DNA from: an uncultured Eudoraea sp.
Lineage (GTDB): Bacteria; Bacteroidota; Bacteroidia; Flavobacteriales; Flavobacteriaceae
Assembly: GCA_947258405.1 (NCBI GenBank)
Contig: CAMYIE010000003.1
Span: forward strand, 183,319-247,318
Direction of reading: 5' to 3'
Length of the DNA stretch: 64,000 nucleotides
In this document: one piece after another, positions 16,725 to 25,401 of the stretch
Numbering within the stretch: the first letter of the stretch is position 1
How the letters are laid out: every line of letters begins with the position of its first letter
Made by a program: the position numbers and the translations under genes
Notes under the pieces: generated by a model
Database searches by the model: none
What the model saw: only the letters and a program-made list of their open reading frames with translations
What the model was told of the DNA's origin: nothing

Positions 16725-19121
16725 ATGGATTCGACTAATTGCTATCATTGTGGTGACCGGTGCGATGCCGGAAGTATTGTTTTTGACCAGAAGGAATTTT
16801 GCTGTTATGGGTGCAAGACCGTTTATGAAATCTTTAGAAACAACGATCTATCATATTACTATGATTTACAGGAAGCAGCTGGTGCCACTCCAAAGGAGAT
16901 TGAAGGAAAATATGATTTTCTCGATAATACTGATATTGTTGAAAGACTGATAGACTTTCAGGATGGTGATGTTGAGATCGTTACCCTCCTCATACCCCAT
17001 ATCCATTGTAGCTCCTGTATTTGGATCCTTGAAAACCTGAACAAACTCCTTCCGGCTGTAATCAGTTCTCAGGTAGATTTTCCAAAGAAAAAACTGCAGG
17101 TTTCATACCATAGTGAAAAACTAAATCTTAAAGCATTGGTTGGACTTCTGGTGAGAATAGGTTACGAGCCTCATATCTCACTGGATGATTATACCGGAAA
17201 AAAAAGCGGGGTAGACCGGAGCCTTATCTATAAGCTAGGAGTGGCCGGATTCGCATTTGGCAACATCATGTTCCTCTCTTTTCCCGAATATCTCGATTTG
17301 AACAGCAGCGGGGCTGGTGGAGAAGAATTCTGGCTTGGGCAGTATAAATATCTATTCCGCTGGTTGATGTTCGCCTTCTCCTTGCCCGTTGTCTTTTATG
17401 CCGCCAGCGATTATTTCATCTCAGCCCTTAAAGGGTTGCGATCCAAATTTATGAATATCGATGTCCCCATCGCACTGGGAATAAGCGTTCTATTTATCCG
17501 GAGCACCTACGATATCTCATTAGATTGGGGGCCGGGATTTTTCGACTCGCTAACCGGACTGGTGTTTTTCCTGTTGATCGGACGGTTTTTCCAGCAAAAA
17601 ACATATTCCTTCCTTTCCTTTGAAAGGGATTACAAGTCTTATTTCCCTATTGCCGTTACCCGTATAAATCGGTTCAAAAAAGAAGAAAACATTGCGGTAT
17701 ATAAAATTAATGCGGGCGACCGTCTTTTGATTCGGAATAGGGAGATCATACCTGTAGATAGTGTGCTGATAAGCGATGACGCGCAGATAGACTATAGTTT
17801 CGTCACCGGTGAATCTCAGGCAGTTTTGAGACAATCTGGAGACCGTTTATATGCAGGAGGTCGTCAGATTAATAGTCTCATCGAAATAGAAGCTTTAAAA
17901 TCGGTTTCCCAAAGCTACCTTACCCAATTATGGAGTAATAAGGCCTTTCAAAAGAATTCACCTTCTCAATTCCAGACCCTTACCAATAGTATCGGCAAAC
18001 GCTTTACTCTTGCGGTTTTGACTATCGCCTTTATCGCCACCGGATTCTGGCTTTATTGGGAACCCTCGAAGGCCCTCGATGTTTTTACAGCGGTGCTGAT
18101 CATCGCCTGTCCCTGTGCGATTGCTCTGTCTGCACCATTCACCCTGGGGAATATGCTCCGTATATTCGGCAGAAGACGGTTTTACCTTAAAAATGCCGAA
18201 GTCATCGAACGACTTGCTAAGGTTGATACCTCTATTTTTGATAAGACTGGTACATTAACATCGACCCTTGAAAGCAATGTCTGCTATAATGGCGTTGAGC
18301 TCAGCAAAGAAGAGGCAAGCATGTTGAAAAGTACGCTGAGAGCATCGAATCATCCTTTAAGTCGTACGCTATACCGTATATTGAATGAACAGAACATCTA
18401 TACGCTGGATGAGTTCAATGAAGAACTGGGAAAGGGAATAGAAAGTGCCAAAAACAACAAGCGGTTGAGAATCGGCTCTGCTGAATTTGTGGGCGGCAGC
18501 GATATGGATGATACCGAAAAGACCTCGGTACATATCAGCTATGATAATAACTATAAAGGTTGTTTCGCAATCCATAATGTTTACCGAGAAGGAGTTTTTG
18601 AGGCATTAAATGAGATAGGTCATCAAATGGATATCGCTTTGCTATCGGGAGATAACGCAGGCGAGAAACCTCAGCTCGAGAAGCAACTACCTCCGCTGAC
18701 ACCTATGTATTTTAAACAAAGTCCGGAAGACAAACTAAATTTTGTGAGATCCCTGCAGAAAAAAGGCAGGCAGGTACTCATGGTAGGCGATGGCCTTAAC
18801 GATGCCGGTGCCCTGGCACAAAGCGATGTAGGATTGGCAATTTCAGAAGATATAAATGTATTTTCTCCGGCTTGCGATGCCATATTGGATGCCTCTAAAT
18901 TCAGACAGCTATATAAATATATAAAAGCCTCAAAAAAGGCAATGAGCATTATAAAACTCAGCTTTGTTTTATCGCTGGTATATAATATAATCGGATTGTA
19001 CTTTGCGGTAACCGGTCAACTGGCCCCGGTTATCGCTGCTATTTTGATGCCGTTGAGTTCGATTAGTATTGTAGGATTTACCACACTGGCGACAAATTTG
19101 AGCAGTAAAAATCTAAACTAG
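16725..19121 (+). CDS. ccoI: Copper-transporting P1-type ATPase for cbb3 oxidase assembly
   Basis: CcoI/FixI supplies copper for the cbb3 oxidase by exporting it across the inner membrane. The 798-residue protein has a Cys-rich N-terminus (C6-x2-C9, Cys26, Cys27, Cys30), a heavy-metal domain with HCSSCIW (Cys95, Cys98), membrane helices, IACPCAIALSAPF (CPC around residue 462), the phosphorylation motif DKTGT (around 505) and GDGLNDAGALAQSD (around 688). The N-terminal extra Cys domain is typical of the oxidase-assembly type. It is the first gene of the cluster, and ccoS follows after 70 bases that hold a second FNR-like promoter. Confidence 0.93.
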   Translation: MDSTNCYHCGDRCDAGSIVFDQKEFCCYGCKTVYEIFRNNDLSYYYDLQEAAGATPKEIEGKYDFLDNTDIVERLIDFQDGDVEIVTLLIPHIHCSSCIWILENLNKLLPAVISSQVDFPKKKLQVSYHSEKLNLKALVGLLVRIGYEPHISLDDYTGKKSGVDRSLIYKLGVAGFAFGNIMFLSFPEYLDLNSSGAGGEEFWLGQYKYLFRWLMFAFSLPVVFYAASDYFISALKGLRSKFMNIDVPIALGISVLFIRSTYDISLDWGPGFFDSLTGLVFFLLIGRFFQQKTYSFLSFERDYKSYFPIAVTRINRFKKEENIAVYKINAGDRLLIRNREIIPVDSVLISDDAQIDYSFVTGESQAVLRQSGDRLYAGGRQINSLIEIEALKSVSQSYLTQLWSNKAFQKNSPSQFQTLTNSIGKRFTLAVLTIAFIATGFWLYWEPSKALDVFTAVLIIACPCAIALSAPFTLGNMLRIFGRRRFYLKNAEVIERLAKVDTSIFDKTGTLTSTLESNVCYNGVELSKEEASMLKSTLRASNHPLSRTLYRILNEQNIYTLDEFNEELGKGIESAKNNKRLRIGSAEFVGGSDMDDTEKTSVHISYDNNYKGCFAIHNVYREGVFEALNEIGHQMDIALLSGDNAGEKPQLEKQLPPLTPMYFKQSPEDKLNFVRSLQKKGRQVLMVGDGLNDAGALAQSDVGLAISEDINVFSPACDAILDASKFRQLYKYIKASKKAMSIIKLSFVLSLVYNIIGLYFAVTGQLAPVIAAILMPLSSISIVGFTTLATNLSSKNLN

Positions 19122-19127
19122 GAAAAC

Positions 19128-19170
19128 TGATATAAGTCATTTTTTGACTAATTTAACAGGTGTAGTTTTA
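19128..19170 (+). promoter_or_regulatory. FNR-like site and -7 box ahead of ccoS-ccoNO
   Basis: TGATATAAGTCA (19128-19139) fits TGAY-N4-RTCA and lies in the ccoI-ccoS gap. TAGTTTTA (19163-19170; one mismatch to TAnnTTTG) is centred exactly 33 bases downstream. It gives the structural oxidase genes their own oxygen-responsive promoter with a start about 20 bases before ccoS. Confidence 0.6.
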
Positions 19171-19191
19171 CGCCGATTTTCAGGTACAGGT

Positions 19192-19404
19192 ATGAGTGTG
19201 ATCTATATGTTATTGACCATCAGTATTATAGTGGCGGTCGTCTTCTTTCTTGCCTTTATCTACTCGGTGAAGCAAGGACAGTATGATGATTCGTACACTC
19301 CTTCTGTGCGCGTTTTGTTCGAGGATGAACTTGTGATTCCTAAACAGAAAAAAGACGCCAAATCAAAAAAATCAATCCAACCGGAAAAAAGTCAAAACTC
19401 TTAA
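19192..19404 (+). CDS. ccoS: Cbb3 oxidase maturation protein CcoS
   Basis: 70 residues with one N-terminal membrane helix (MSVIYMLLTISIIVAVVFFLAFIYSV) followed by KQGQYDD, the family signature, and a Lys-rich tail. CcoS is needed for cofactor insertion into the cbb3 oxidase. The frame is open 16 codons upstream, but this ATG matches the family start. It ends 2 bases before ccoNO. Confidence 0.88.
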   Translation: MSVIYMLLTISIIVAVVFFLAFIYSVKQGQYDDSYTPSVRVLFEDELVIPKQKKDAKSKKSIQPEKSQNS

Positions 19405-19406
19405 TT

Positions 19407-21608
19407 ATGGAAGTACAACAATTTCATTACGATAACAAAATCGTTCAGAAATTTATCTATGCCACCCTGATTTGGGGAATTGTGGGAATGCTGGTCGGCT
19501 TATTGCTGGCTTTTATGTTTCTTTTCCCCAATATTACCGACGGTATTTCATGGCTTAGCTTTGGCAGGCTGAGACCACTGCATACCAATGCCGTCATCTT
19601 TGCCTTTGTGGGAAATGCCATGTTTGCAGGGGTATATTACTCAACCCAACGACTCCTGAAAGCCAGGATGTTCAGCAACGCACTGAGCAATTTTAATTTT
19701 TGGGGCTGGCAGGCAATAATCGTTGCCGCGGCGATAACGCTTCCACTAGGCTATTCTACTTCCAAGGAATATGCGGAATTAGAATGGCCCATCGATATAG
19801 CCATAGCCCTGGTTTGGGTGGCTTTCGGATGGAACTTTATCGGAACAATGCTCAAAAGACGACAGCGACACCTATATGTGGCGATATGGTTCTACCTTGC
19901 GACTATAGTCACTGTTGCGGTACTCCATATTTTTAACAGTCTCGAATTGCCGGTGAGTGCATTAAAAAGTTATTCGGTATATGCCGGTGTACAGGATGCA
20001 CTTGTACAATGGTGGTACGGGCACAACGCCGTGGCGTTTTTCCTTACCACACCTTTTCTGGGTCTGATGTACTATTTCGTACCCAAAGCAGCTAATCGGC
20101 CGGTATATTCTTATCGTTTGTCTATTGTGCATTTCTGGTCGTTAATATTTATCTATATATGGGCCGGACCTCACCACTTGCTTTACTCCTCATTACCCGA
20201 TTGGGCACAGAACCTGGGGGTAGCTTTTTCCGTTATGCTTATCGCGCCCTCATGGGGAGGTATGATCAATGGATTACTCACATTGCGTGGTGCCTGGGAT
20301 AAAGTACGTACCGATCCCACACTTAAGTTCATGGTAGTAGCGATCACCGGTTATGGTATGGCTACATTCGAAGGACCGATGCTGTCTCTGAAGAATGTCA
20401 ACGCCATCGCACATTTCAGCGACTGGATCATCGCCCATGTACATGTGGGAGCACTTGCATGGAACGGATTCCTCACCTTTGGCATGATCTACTGGCTTGT
20501 GCCAAAAATGTTCAAAACACGCTTGCATTCTATTCCAATGGCCAATTTCCACTTTTGGATCGGTACGCTTGGAATAATCCTCTATGCCCTGCCGATGTAT
20601 GTTGCCGGATTTACCCAGGCATTGATGTGGAAAGATTTTAACCCAGATGGTACCCTGGTTTATGGAAATTTCCTTGAGACCGTTACTCAGATCATGCCGA
20701 TGTACTGGATGAGAGCAATAGGAGGTTCTTTGTATATCGTCGGATTTATTGTGATGCTTTATAATATTGTCATTACGGTTAGACAGGGAAGTAAGGTGGA
20801 AGACGAATTGGCTGAAGCACCGGCACTCTCCAGGGTTTCTCGAAGGAGAACAGCTGGAGAAACCTATCATACCTGGTTGGAAAGAAGACCTATTCAACTG
20901 ACAATTTTAGCAACAGTTGCCATCCTGATCGGTGGTGTTGTACAAATTATTCCAACGATACTGGTCAAATCTAATATTCCTACGATTACCAGTGTAAAAC
21001 CCTATACACCTCTTGAACTCGAAGGAAGAGACTTGTATATCCGCGAGGGATGTGTAGGATGCCATTCACAGATGATCAGACCCTTCCGCAGTGAAGTGGA
21101 GCGTTATGGTGAATACGCCAAAGCAGGAGAATTTGTATACGATCATCCATTTTTGTGGGGTAGTAAAAGAACAGGGCCGGATTTACTCCGTATAGGTGGA
21201 AAATACTCCGATAACTGGCATCTCAATCATATGTATGATCCCCAGAGCACCTCATCGGGGTCCATTATGCCAGCCTATCAATGGCTGGTACTCGACGAGC
21301 ACGACAGAAGCGCCGCTGAATCTAAGATGAGAGCAATGGTAAGCCTGGGTGTACCCTATACCGAAGAGGATATTACCAATGCAACGGCCTCTATGGATGC
21401 TCAGGCACTTCAGATTGAGAAAAATCTTTACTCGGATCCTGAATTTGTAAAATCTTATGAGGCCGATAAGAAGTATGCAGTGGAAAACGGGCTTGATTTT
21501 GTGGAAATGCGAGATCGTGAGATCGTAGCGCTAATCGCCTACCTGCAAAGACTGGGTACGGACATCAAGGTACAAGACCCCGACAATCTGCTAACCGAAA
21601 ACAAATAG
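19407..21608 (+). CDS. ccoNO: Fused cbb3 oxidase subunits I and II (CcoN-CcoO)
   Basis: 733 residues. The first about 480 form the haem-copper oxidase subunit I with many helices, including WWYGHNAVAFFLT and WIIAHVHVGALAWNG, which hold haem- and copper-ligating histidines. The C-terminal part is the monohaem cytochrome c subunit, with REGCVGCHSQM (CxxCH near residue 548) and GPDLLRIGGKY. In proteobacteria these are separate genes; the fusion is typical of Bacteroidetes. The enzyme reduces oxygen with high affinity and pumps protons, in the cytoplasmic membrane. Confidence 0.96.
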   Translation: MEVQQFHYDNKIVQKFIYATLIWGIVGMLVGLLLAFMFLFPNITDGISWLSFGRLRPLHTNAVIFAFVGNAMFAGVYYSTQRLLKARMFSNALSNFNFWGWQAIIVAAAITLPLGYSTSKEYAELEWPIDIAIALVWVAFGWNFIGTMLKRRQRHLYVAIWFYLATIVTVAVLHIFNSLELPVSALKSYSVYAGVQDALVQWWYGHNAVAFFLTTPFLGLMYYFVPKAANRPVYSYRLSIVHFWSLIFIYIWAGPHHLLYSSLPDWAQNLGVAFSVMLIAPSWGGMINGLLTLRGAWDKVRTDPTLKFMVVAITGYGMATFEGPMLSLKNVNAIAHFSDWIIAHVHVGALAWNGFLTFGMIYWLVPKMFKTRLHSIPMANFHFWIGTLGIILYALPMYVAGFTQALMWKDFNPDGTLVYGNFLETVTQIMPMYWMRAIGGSLYIVGFIVMLYNIVITVRQGSKVEDELAEAPALSRVSRRRTAGETYHTWLERRPIQLTILATVAILIGGVVQIIPTILVKSNIPTITSVKPYTPLELEGRDLYIREGCVGCHSQMIRPFRSEVERYGEYAKAGEFVYDHPFLWGSKRTGPDLLRIGGKYSDNWHLNHMYDPQSTSSGSIMPAYQWLVLDEHDRSAAESKMRAMVSLGVPYTEEDITNATASMDAQALQIEKNLYSDPEFVKSYEADKKYAVENGLDFVEMRDREIVALIAYLQRLGTDIKVQDPDNLLTENK

Positions 21609-21611
21609 ATC

Positions 21612-21794
21612 ATGCTGAAATTCATTAAAAATCATATGGAGAGCATGGAGGGTATTGCAACATACCCAATGATATCTCTGCTCATCTTCTTTGTCTTTTT
21701 CGCACTGCTGTTTTGGTGGGTGTTTACAGCCTCAAAACAACATATAAAGGAAATGAGTGAATTACCATTAGACGAAAATCAACCTAAACCCTAA
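21612..21794 (+). CDS. ccoQ: CcoQ-like small cbb3 oxidase subunit
   Basis: 60 residues with one membrane helix (MISLLIFFVFFALLFWWVF) followed by a short acidic tail. Position between ccoNO and ccoP, 3 and 4 bases from its neighbours, and the F-x2-L-x-WW-F end of the helix support CcoQ, which stabilises the complex. Sequence similarity in this small family is weak, so context carries most of the call. Confidence 0.8.
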   Translation: MLKFIKNHMESMEGIATYPMISLLIFFVFFALLFWWVFTASKQHIKEMSELPLDENQPKP

Positions 21795-21798
21795 ACCG

Positions 21799-22758
21799 AT
21801 GAAAAATATGTCACCCTGGTGGATCAGGATACCTGTAGTGTTCTTTATCATTTTCGCACTGATGGAGTACTTTATCGATTCTGGTGAAAAACCCGCCTTT
21901 CTGGAATACCCTATTACACAATTCTTCCTGCTGTTGGTTTTATTGATATTGATAGCTATAGAACTCATATTAAGGTCTATAGAAAATGTCCTTTTCCAAA
22001 CGCTTTCAGAAGAAGCCAAAGAGCGATATCTGGAATCCAAATCCGAAACCTGGGAATGGTCGTGGGGAAATAGAATGTATCAGACATTACTCGGTTCCAA
22101 ACCAGTTGAGGAGGAAGGTGAAATCATACTCGACCACAATTACGATGGGATCAAAGAACTGGACAACAAGCTACCGCCATGGTGGGTATATCTTTTCTAT
22201 GCCACAATAATATTCGGAGTGGTGTATCTGGCACGATTCCATGTTTTCGGCGATTATAATCAGGACCTTGAGTACGAGCTTGAAGTAGTTGCGGCACAAG
22301 CTGCTATTGAAGAATATAGAAAGACGGCAAAAGATCTTGTAGATGTCAATACCGTACAACTGCTCACCGATGCTTCAGATTTAGACGCCGGCAAGGCCAT
22401 ATTTGAAGTGAATTGCGTTGTATGCCATATGGCTGATGGTGGTGGTGGTATCGGTCCCAATCTCACAGACGAGCACTGGATTACGGGAGGGGGTATTAAA
22501 AATGTTTTCAATACGATATCCGAAGGAGGCCGTGCTGGAAAAGGCATGGTAGCCTGGAAACAGACCCTTAAACCTTCAGAAATGGCTCAGGTAGCTAGTT
22601 ATCTTCTGACTTTTCAGGGTACTACGGCAGCAAATCCAAAGGCGCCGGAAGGCGATATCTGGGTCGATCCCGATGCCCCGCCAGCCGAAGAATCTCCTGA
22701 AAATCCTGAAGGCATGCTGGAACAGGAGATCGATACCGCAGCGGTAGTGAGCAACTAA
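21799..22758 (+). CDS. ccoP: Cbb3 oxidase subunit III, single-haem CcoP
   Basis: 319 residues with two N-terminal membrane helices, the LPPWWVYLFYATIIFGVVY helix typical of CcoP, and one cytochrome c motif, NCVVCHMADGGGGIGPNL. Proteobacterial CcoP has two CxxCH motifs; only one is present here, which is the usual Bacteroidetes form. The extra N-terminal helix pair is also a feature of this group. The tail is acidic and Pro-rich. It passes electrons towards CcoNO at the periplasmic face. Confidence 0.93.
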   Translation: MKNMSPWWIRIPVVFFIIFALMEYFIDSGEKPAFLEYPITQFFLLLVLLILIAIELILRSIENVLFQTLSEEAKERYLESKSETWEWSWGNRMYQTLLGSKPVEEEGEIILDHNYDGIKELDNKLPPWWVYLFYATIIFGVVYLARFHVFGDYNQDLEYELEVVAAQAAIEEYRKTAKDLVDVNTVQLLTDASDLDAGKAIFEVNCVVCHMADGGGGIGPNLTDEHWITGGGIKNVFNTISEGGRAGKGMVAWKQTLKPSEMAQVASYLLTFQGTTAANPKAPEGDIWVDPDAPPAEESPENPEGMLEQEIDTAAVVSN

Positions 22759-22787
22759 TTTCAGGAAATAAACAATATCCTGATCAT

Positions 22788-24197
22788 ATGGAAGAAAATT
22801 TCAGAGACTCTATAGCGACGATCAATGAGGAGGGCAAAAGGGCCTGGATTTTTCCAAAAAAACCCAGTGGTCGTTTTTACCGCTACCGCAAATGGGTGAG
22901 CTATGGCTTACTGCTCTTTCTCTTCGCCGCACCGATCATAAAAGTTAACGGGAACCAGTTCCTGATGTTCAACGTCCTCGAACGCAGGTTCAATATCTTC
23001 GGTTTTCCATTCTGGCCGCAAGATTTTCATCTCTTTGTGGTCTCGATGATCATAGGTGTGATTTTTATTGCCCTGTTTACTGTGGCCTATGGTCGTATTT
23101 TCTGTGGCTGGATGTGCCCCCAGACCATTTTTATGGAAATGGTTTTCAGACGGATTGAATTTTGGATCGATGGCGATCGCGGAGCTCAAAAGCGCCTCGC
23201 CAAAATGCCATGGAATGGTTATAAAATTAGAAAGCGATTACTAAAAGGGTTGGTATTCTTCTTTATATCCTTCCTGATTTCCAATATTTTCCTGGCCTAT
23301 CTTATCGGGACAGACAGACTGATTATGTACATCACTGCAGGTCCCTCACAACATCTGAGCACTTTTGTATCACTTCTCATCTTTACAGGAGTATTTTACT
23401 TTGTCTTTGGCTGGTTCAGGGAACAGGTATGCATCATCGCCTGTCCATACGGACGAATGCAAGGTGTATTACTCGATAATAAATCGATTGTAGTCGCCTA
23501 TGACCATAAAAGGGGTGAAGGTGACAATGGGCGTAAGAAGTTCAGAAAAAACGAAGACAGAGAAGCATTGGGCCATGGTGATTGTATCGATTGCTTCCAA
23601 TGTGTACATGTATGTCCTACCGGTATCGACATCCGAAATGGCACTCAACTGGAGTGTGTGAATTGCACCGCATGTATTGATGAATGCGATGAAATAATGG
23701 AAAAAATAGACCGGCCAAAAGGATTGATCCGGTATGCCAGTGAAGACAATATCAACAAAAAATCCAAATTCACCTTTACACCTCGTTTAAAAGGATATAC
23801 CGCAGTACTGACCATTCTTACGGGTGTCCTGGTAGGAATGCTTTTTTTGCGCAACGATATTGAGGCTAATATTTTAAGGCTTCCCGGGCAATTATACGAA
23901 CGGAAGGAAGGAAATATGATCAGCAATGTTTATACCTATAAACTGATCAACAAGACCAGTACAAATATTGAAAATGTAAGCTTTAAACTTCTTTCCCATA
24001 AGGGCAAAATAGAGGTAGTGACCCATGAAAAATTTGAAGTACCGGCCCAGGAGCTATCGGAGGGTACCCTCTTTATAGAAATCAATAACGCTGGCCTGGA
24101 CGGAGACAAAGATAAACTGGAAATCGGGGTGTTTAGTGGTGAGGACCTCATTGAGACCACAACTGCTCGCTTTTTGGCTCCTCGGTCTTATAACTGA
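22788..24197 (+). CDS. ccoG: Cbb3 oxidase accessory ferredoxin-like protein CcoG
   Basis: 469 residues: a membrane domain (YGLLLFLFAAPIIKVNG at the start, then GRIFCGWMCPQTIFMEM with the conserved Cys pair), followed by two 4Fe-4S clusters in CIDCFQCVHVCPTGID and CVNCTACIDECD, one more helix, and a C-terminal periplasmic Ig-like domain. CcoG/FixG/RdxA reduces Cu(II) to Cu(I) for oxidase assembly. It begins 29 bases after ccoP and is followed by ccoH. Confidence 0.93.
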   Translation: MEENFRDSIATINEEGKRAWIFPKKPSGRFYRYRKWVSYGLLLFLFAAPIIKVNGNQFLMFNVLERRFNIFGFPFWPQDFHLFVVSMIIGVIFIALFTVAYGRIFCGWMCPQTIFMEMVFRRIEFWIDGDRGAQKRLAKMPWNGYKIRKRLLKGLVFFFISFLISNIFLAYLIGTDRLIMYITAGPSQHLSTFVSLLIFTGVFYFVFGWFREQVCIIACPYGRMQGVLLDNKSIVVAYDHKRGEGDNGRKKFRKNEDREALGHGDCIDCFQCVHVCPTGIDIRNGTQLECVNCTACIDECDEIMEKIDRPKGLIRYASEDNINKKSKFTFTPRLKGYTAVLTILTGVLVGMLFLRNDIEANILRLPGQLYERKEGNMISNVYTYKLINKTSTNIENVSFKLLSHKGKIEVVTHEKFEVPAQELSEGTLFIEINNAGLDGDKDKLEIGVFSGEDLIETTTARFLAPRSYN

Positions 24198-24210
24198 TAA
24201 AAGATATAAT

Positions 24211-24657
24211 ATGAAATTTAACTGGGGTACAGGCATAGTATTGGCCTTTATAGGATTCATAGGATTCATTCTCTATTTCGTGGTGCTGGCCAGTACAGGT
24301 AAAAATTCAGACCATCACCTGGTGACAGAAGATTACTATCAGGAAGAACTGGCCTATCAGCAAGAAATCGATGCTGAATCCAACGCCAGTAAAATCTCTG
24401 CGGATTTTCGCATTAAAAAAAGCACCGAAGGCCTGACTATTGAAGTGCCGGAAGAGCTTCGCCTTCAGGAATTAAAAGGAACATTGTCCTTATACAGGCC
24501 ATCCAATAAACACTTGGATTTTGACTTAGAAATAAGTTTGTCCAATTCACATTTGCTCATACCTGACGAACGTTTATTGGGTGGTCGCTGGGACATTAAA
24601 ATACGATGGTTTGATAAGGACAAGAATTACCTTGTAAAGAAAAGTATTACCTATTAA
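24211..24657 (+). CDS. ccoH: FixH-family protein CcoH
   Basis: 148 residues with one N-terminal helix (WGTGIVLAFIGFIGFILYFVV) and the EDYYQEELAYQQEID segment that is the mark of FixH (DYY-x-E-L-x-YQ-x2-I). The remainder is a small periplasmic beta domain. The protein assists assembly of the oxidase. The open frame extends 25 codons upstream into ccoG; I chose the ATG that starts MKFNWGTG because it matches the family. A TAATA stop-start region links it to the next gene with a 2-base gap. Confidence 0.9.
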   Translation: MKFNWGTGIVLAFIGFIGFILYFVVLASTGKNSDHHLVTEDYYQEELAYQQEIDAESNASKISADFRIKKSTEGLTIEVPEELRLQELKGTLSLYRPSNKHLDFDLEISLSNSHLLIPDERLLGGRWDIKIRWFDKDKNYLVKKSITY

Positions 24658-24659
24658 TA

Positions 24660-25379
24660 ATGTTCTATTCTGCCTTCATACTGGGATTATTAGGCAGTCT
24701 GCACTGCCTGGGGATGTGTGGCCCCATAGCCTTTATGCTCCCGGTAGATCGTGGCAACCGATACAAGGGCGGAATGCAGACAGCAATATATCATGGTGCA
24801 AGGATTCTGGCCTATGGTCTAATGGGTCTGCTATTCGGAATGCTGGGCAAGGGCCTGAATTTATTCGGAACACAACAAAAATTATCTATTGTTATAGGTG
24901 CGCTGATGATTGTGTTGGTCCTTATTCCCTTGCATAAACTCGGCAAATTTCGTCTTACACGCCCTATATATATGGCTGTTTCATGGCTGAAGGAAACGTT
25001 GGGGGCTTCGTTCAAAAAGAAAACAACAGATGCATTCCTTACTATTGGATTCCTTAATGGATTCTTGCCTTGCGGATTGGTATATATGGCCCTGTTAGGC
25101 GCAACAGCGTCGGCAGGCCCGGCAGGGGGATTTTTATTCATGGTGATTTTTGGCCTTGGCACTATCCCACTAATGACTTTTGCGGTGTTTTTTGGAAATG
25201 CGGTAAAATCGTCCTTTAAAAATAAAATACGGCGATTGGTGCCGGTCTTTGTGATCCTTATAGGCTTATTGTTTATTCTAAGAGGGATGGGCCTTGGGAT
25301 ACCTTATGTATCTCCCAAAATTTCAAATCATACAACAGACACAGCGATTGAATGCCATCAGCCGGCCGATATCGAATAG
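24660..25379 (+). CDS. TauE/SafE-like (UreH-type) membrane protein of the cbb3 cluster
   Basis: 239 residues with about six helices. The first helix ends in LHCLGMCGP, a His-Cys-x-x-Met-Cys pattern typical of the sulfite-exporter/UreH transmembrane family found behind ccoGH; related proteins are linked to copper handling for the oxidase. A second FLPCGLVYMALLG helix repeats the Pro-Cys feature. The C-terminus is soluble and short. It is the last gene of the cluster, 2 bases after ccoH. Confidence 0.85.
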   Translation: MFYSAFILGLLGSLHCLGMCGPIAFMLPVDRGNRYKGGMQTAIYHGARILAYGLMGLLFGMLGKGLNLFGTQQKLSIVIGALMIVLVLIPLHKLGKFRLTRPIYMAVSWLKETLGASFKKKTTDAFLTIGFLNGFLPCGLVYMALLGATASAGPAGGFLFMVIFGLGTIPLMTFAVFFGNAVKSSFKNKIRRLVPVFVILIGLLFILRGMGLGIPYVSPKISNHTTDTAIECHQPADIE

Positions 25380-25401
25380 TGTAGACAAAATTTTAAAGCA
25401 T

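Noticed and set aside
20274-20897. A 207-codon open frame on the minus strand
   Set aside because: Lies wholly inside ccoNO, has no recognisable domain and atypical composition.
25294-25401. 36-codon N-terminal extension of the CoA-transferase
   Set aside because: It overlaps the preceding membrane protein gene and lacks family similarity; the internal ATG is the better start.
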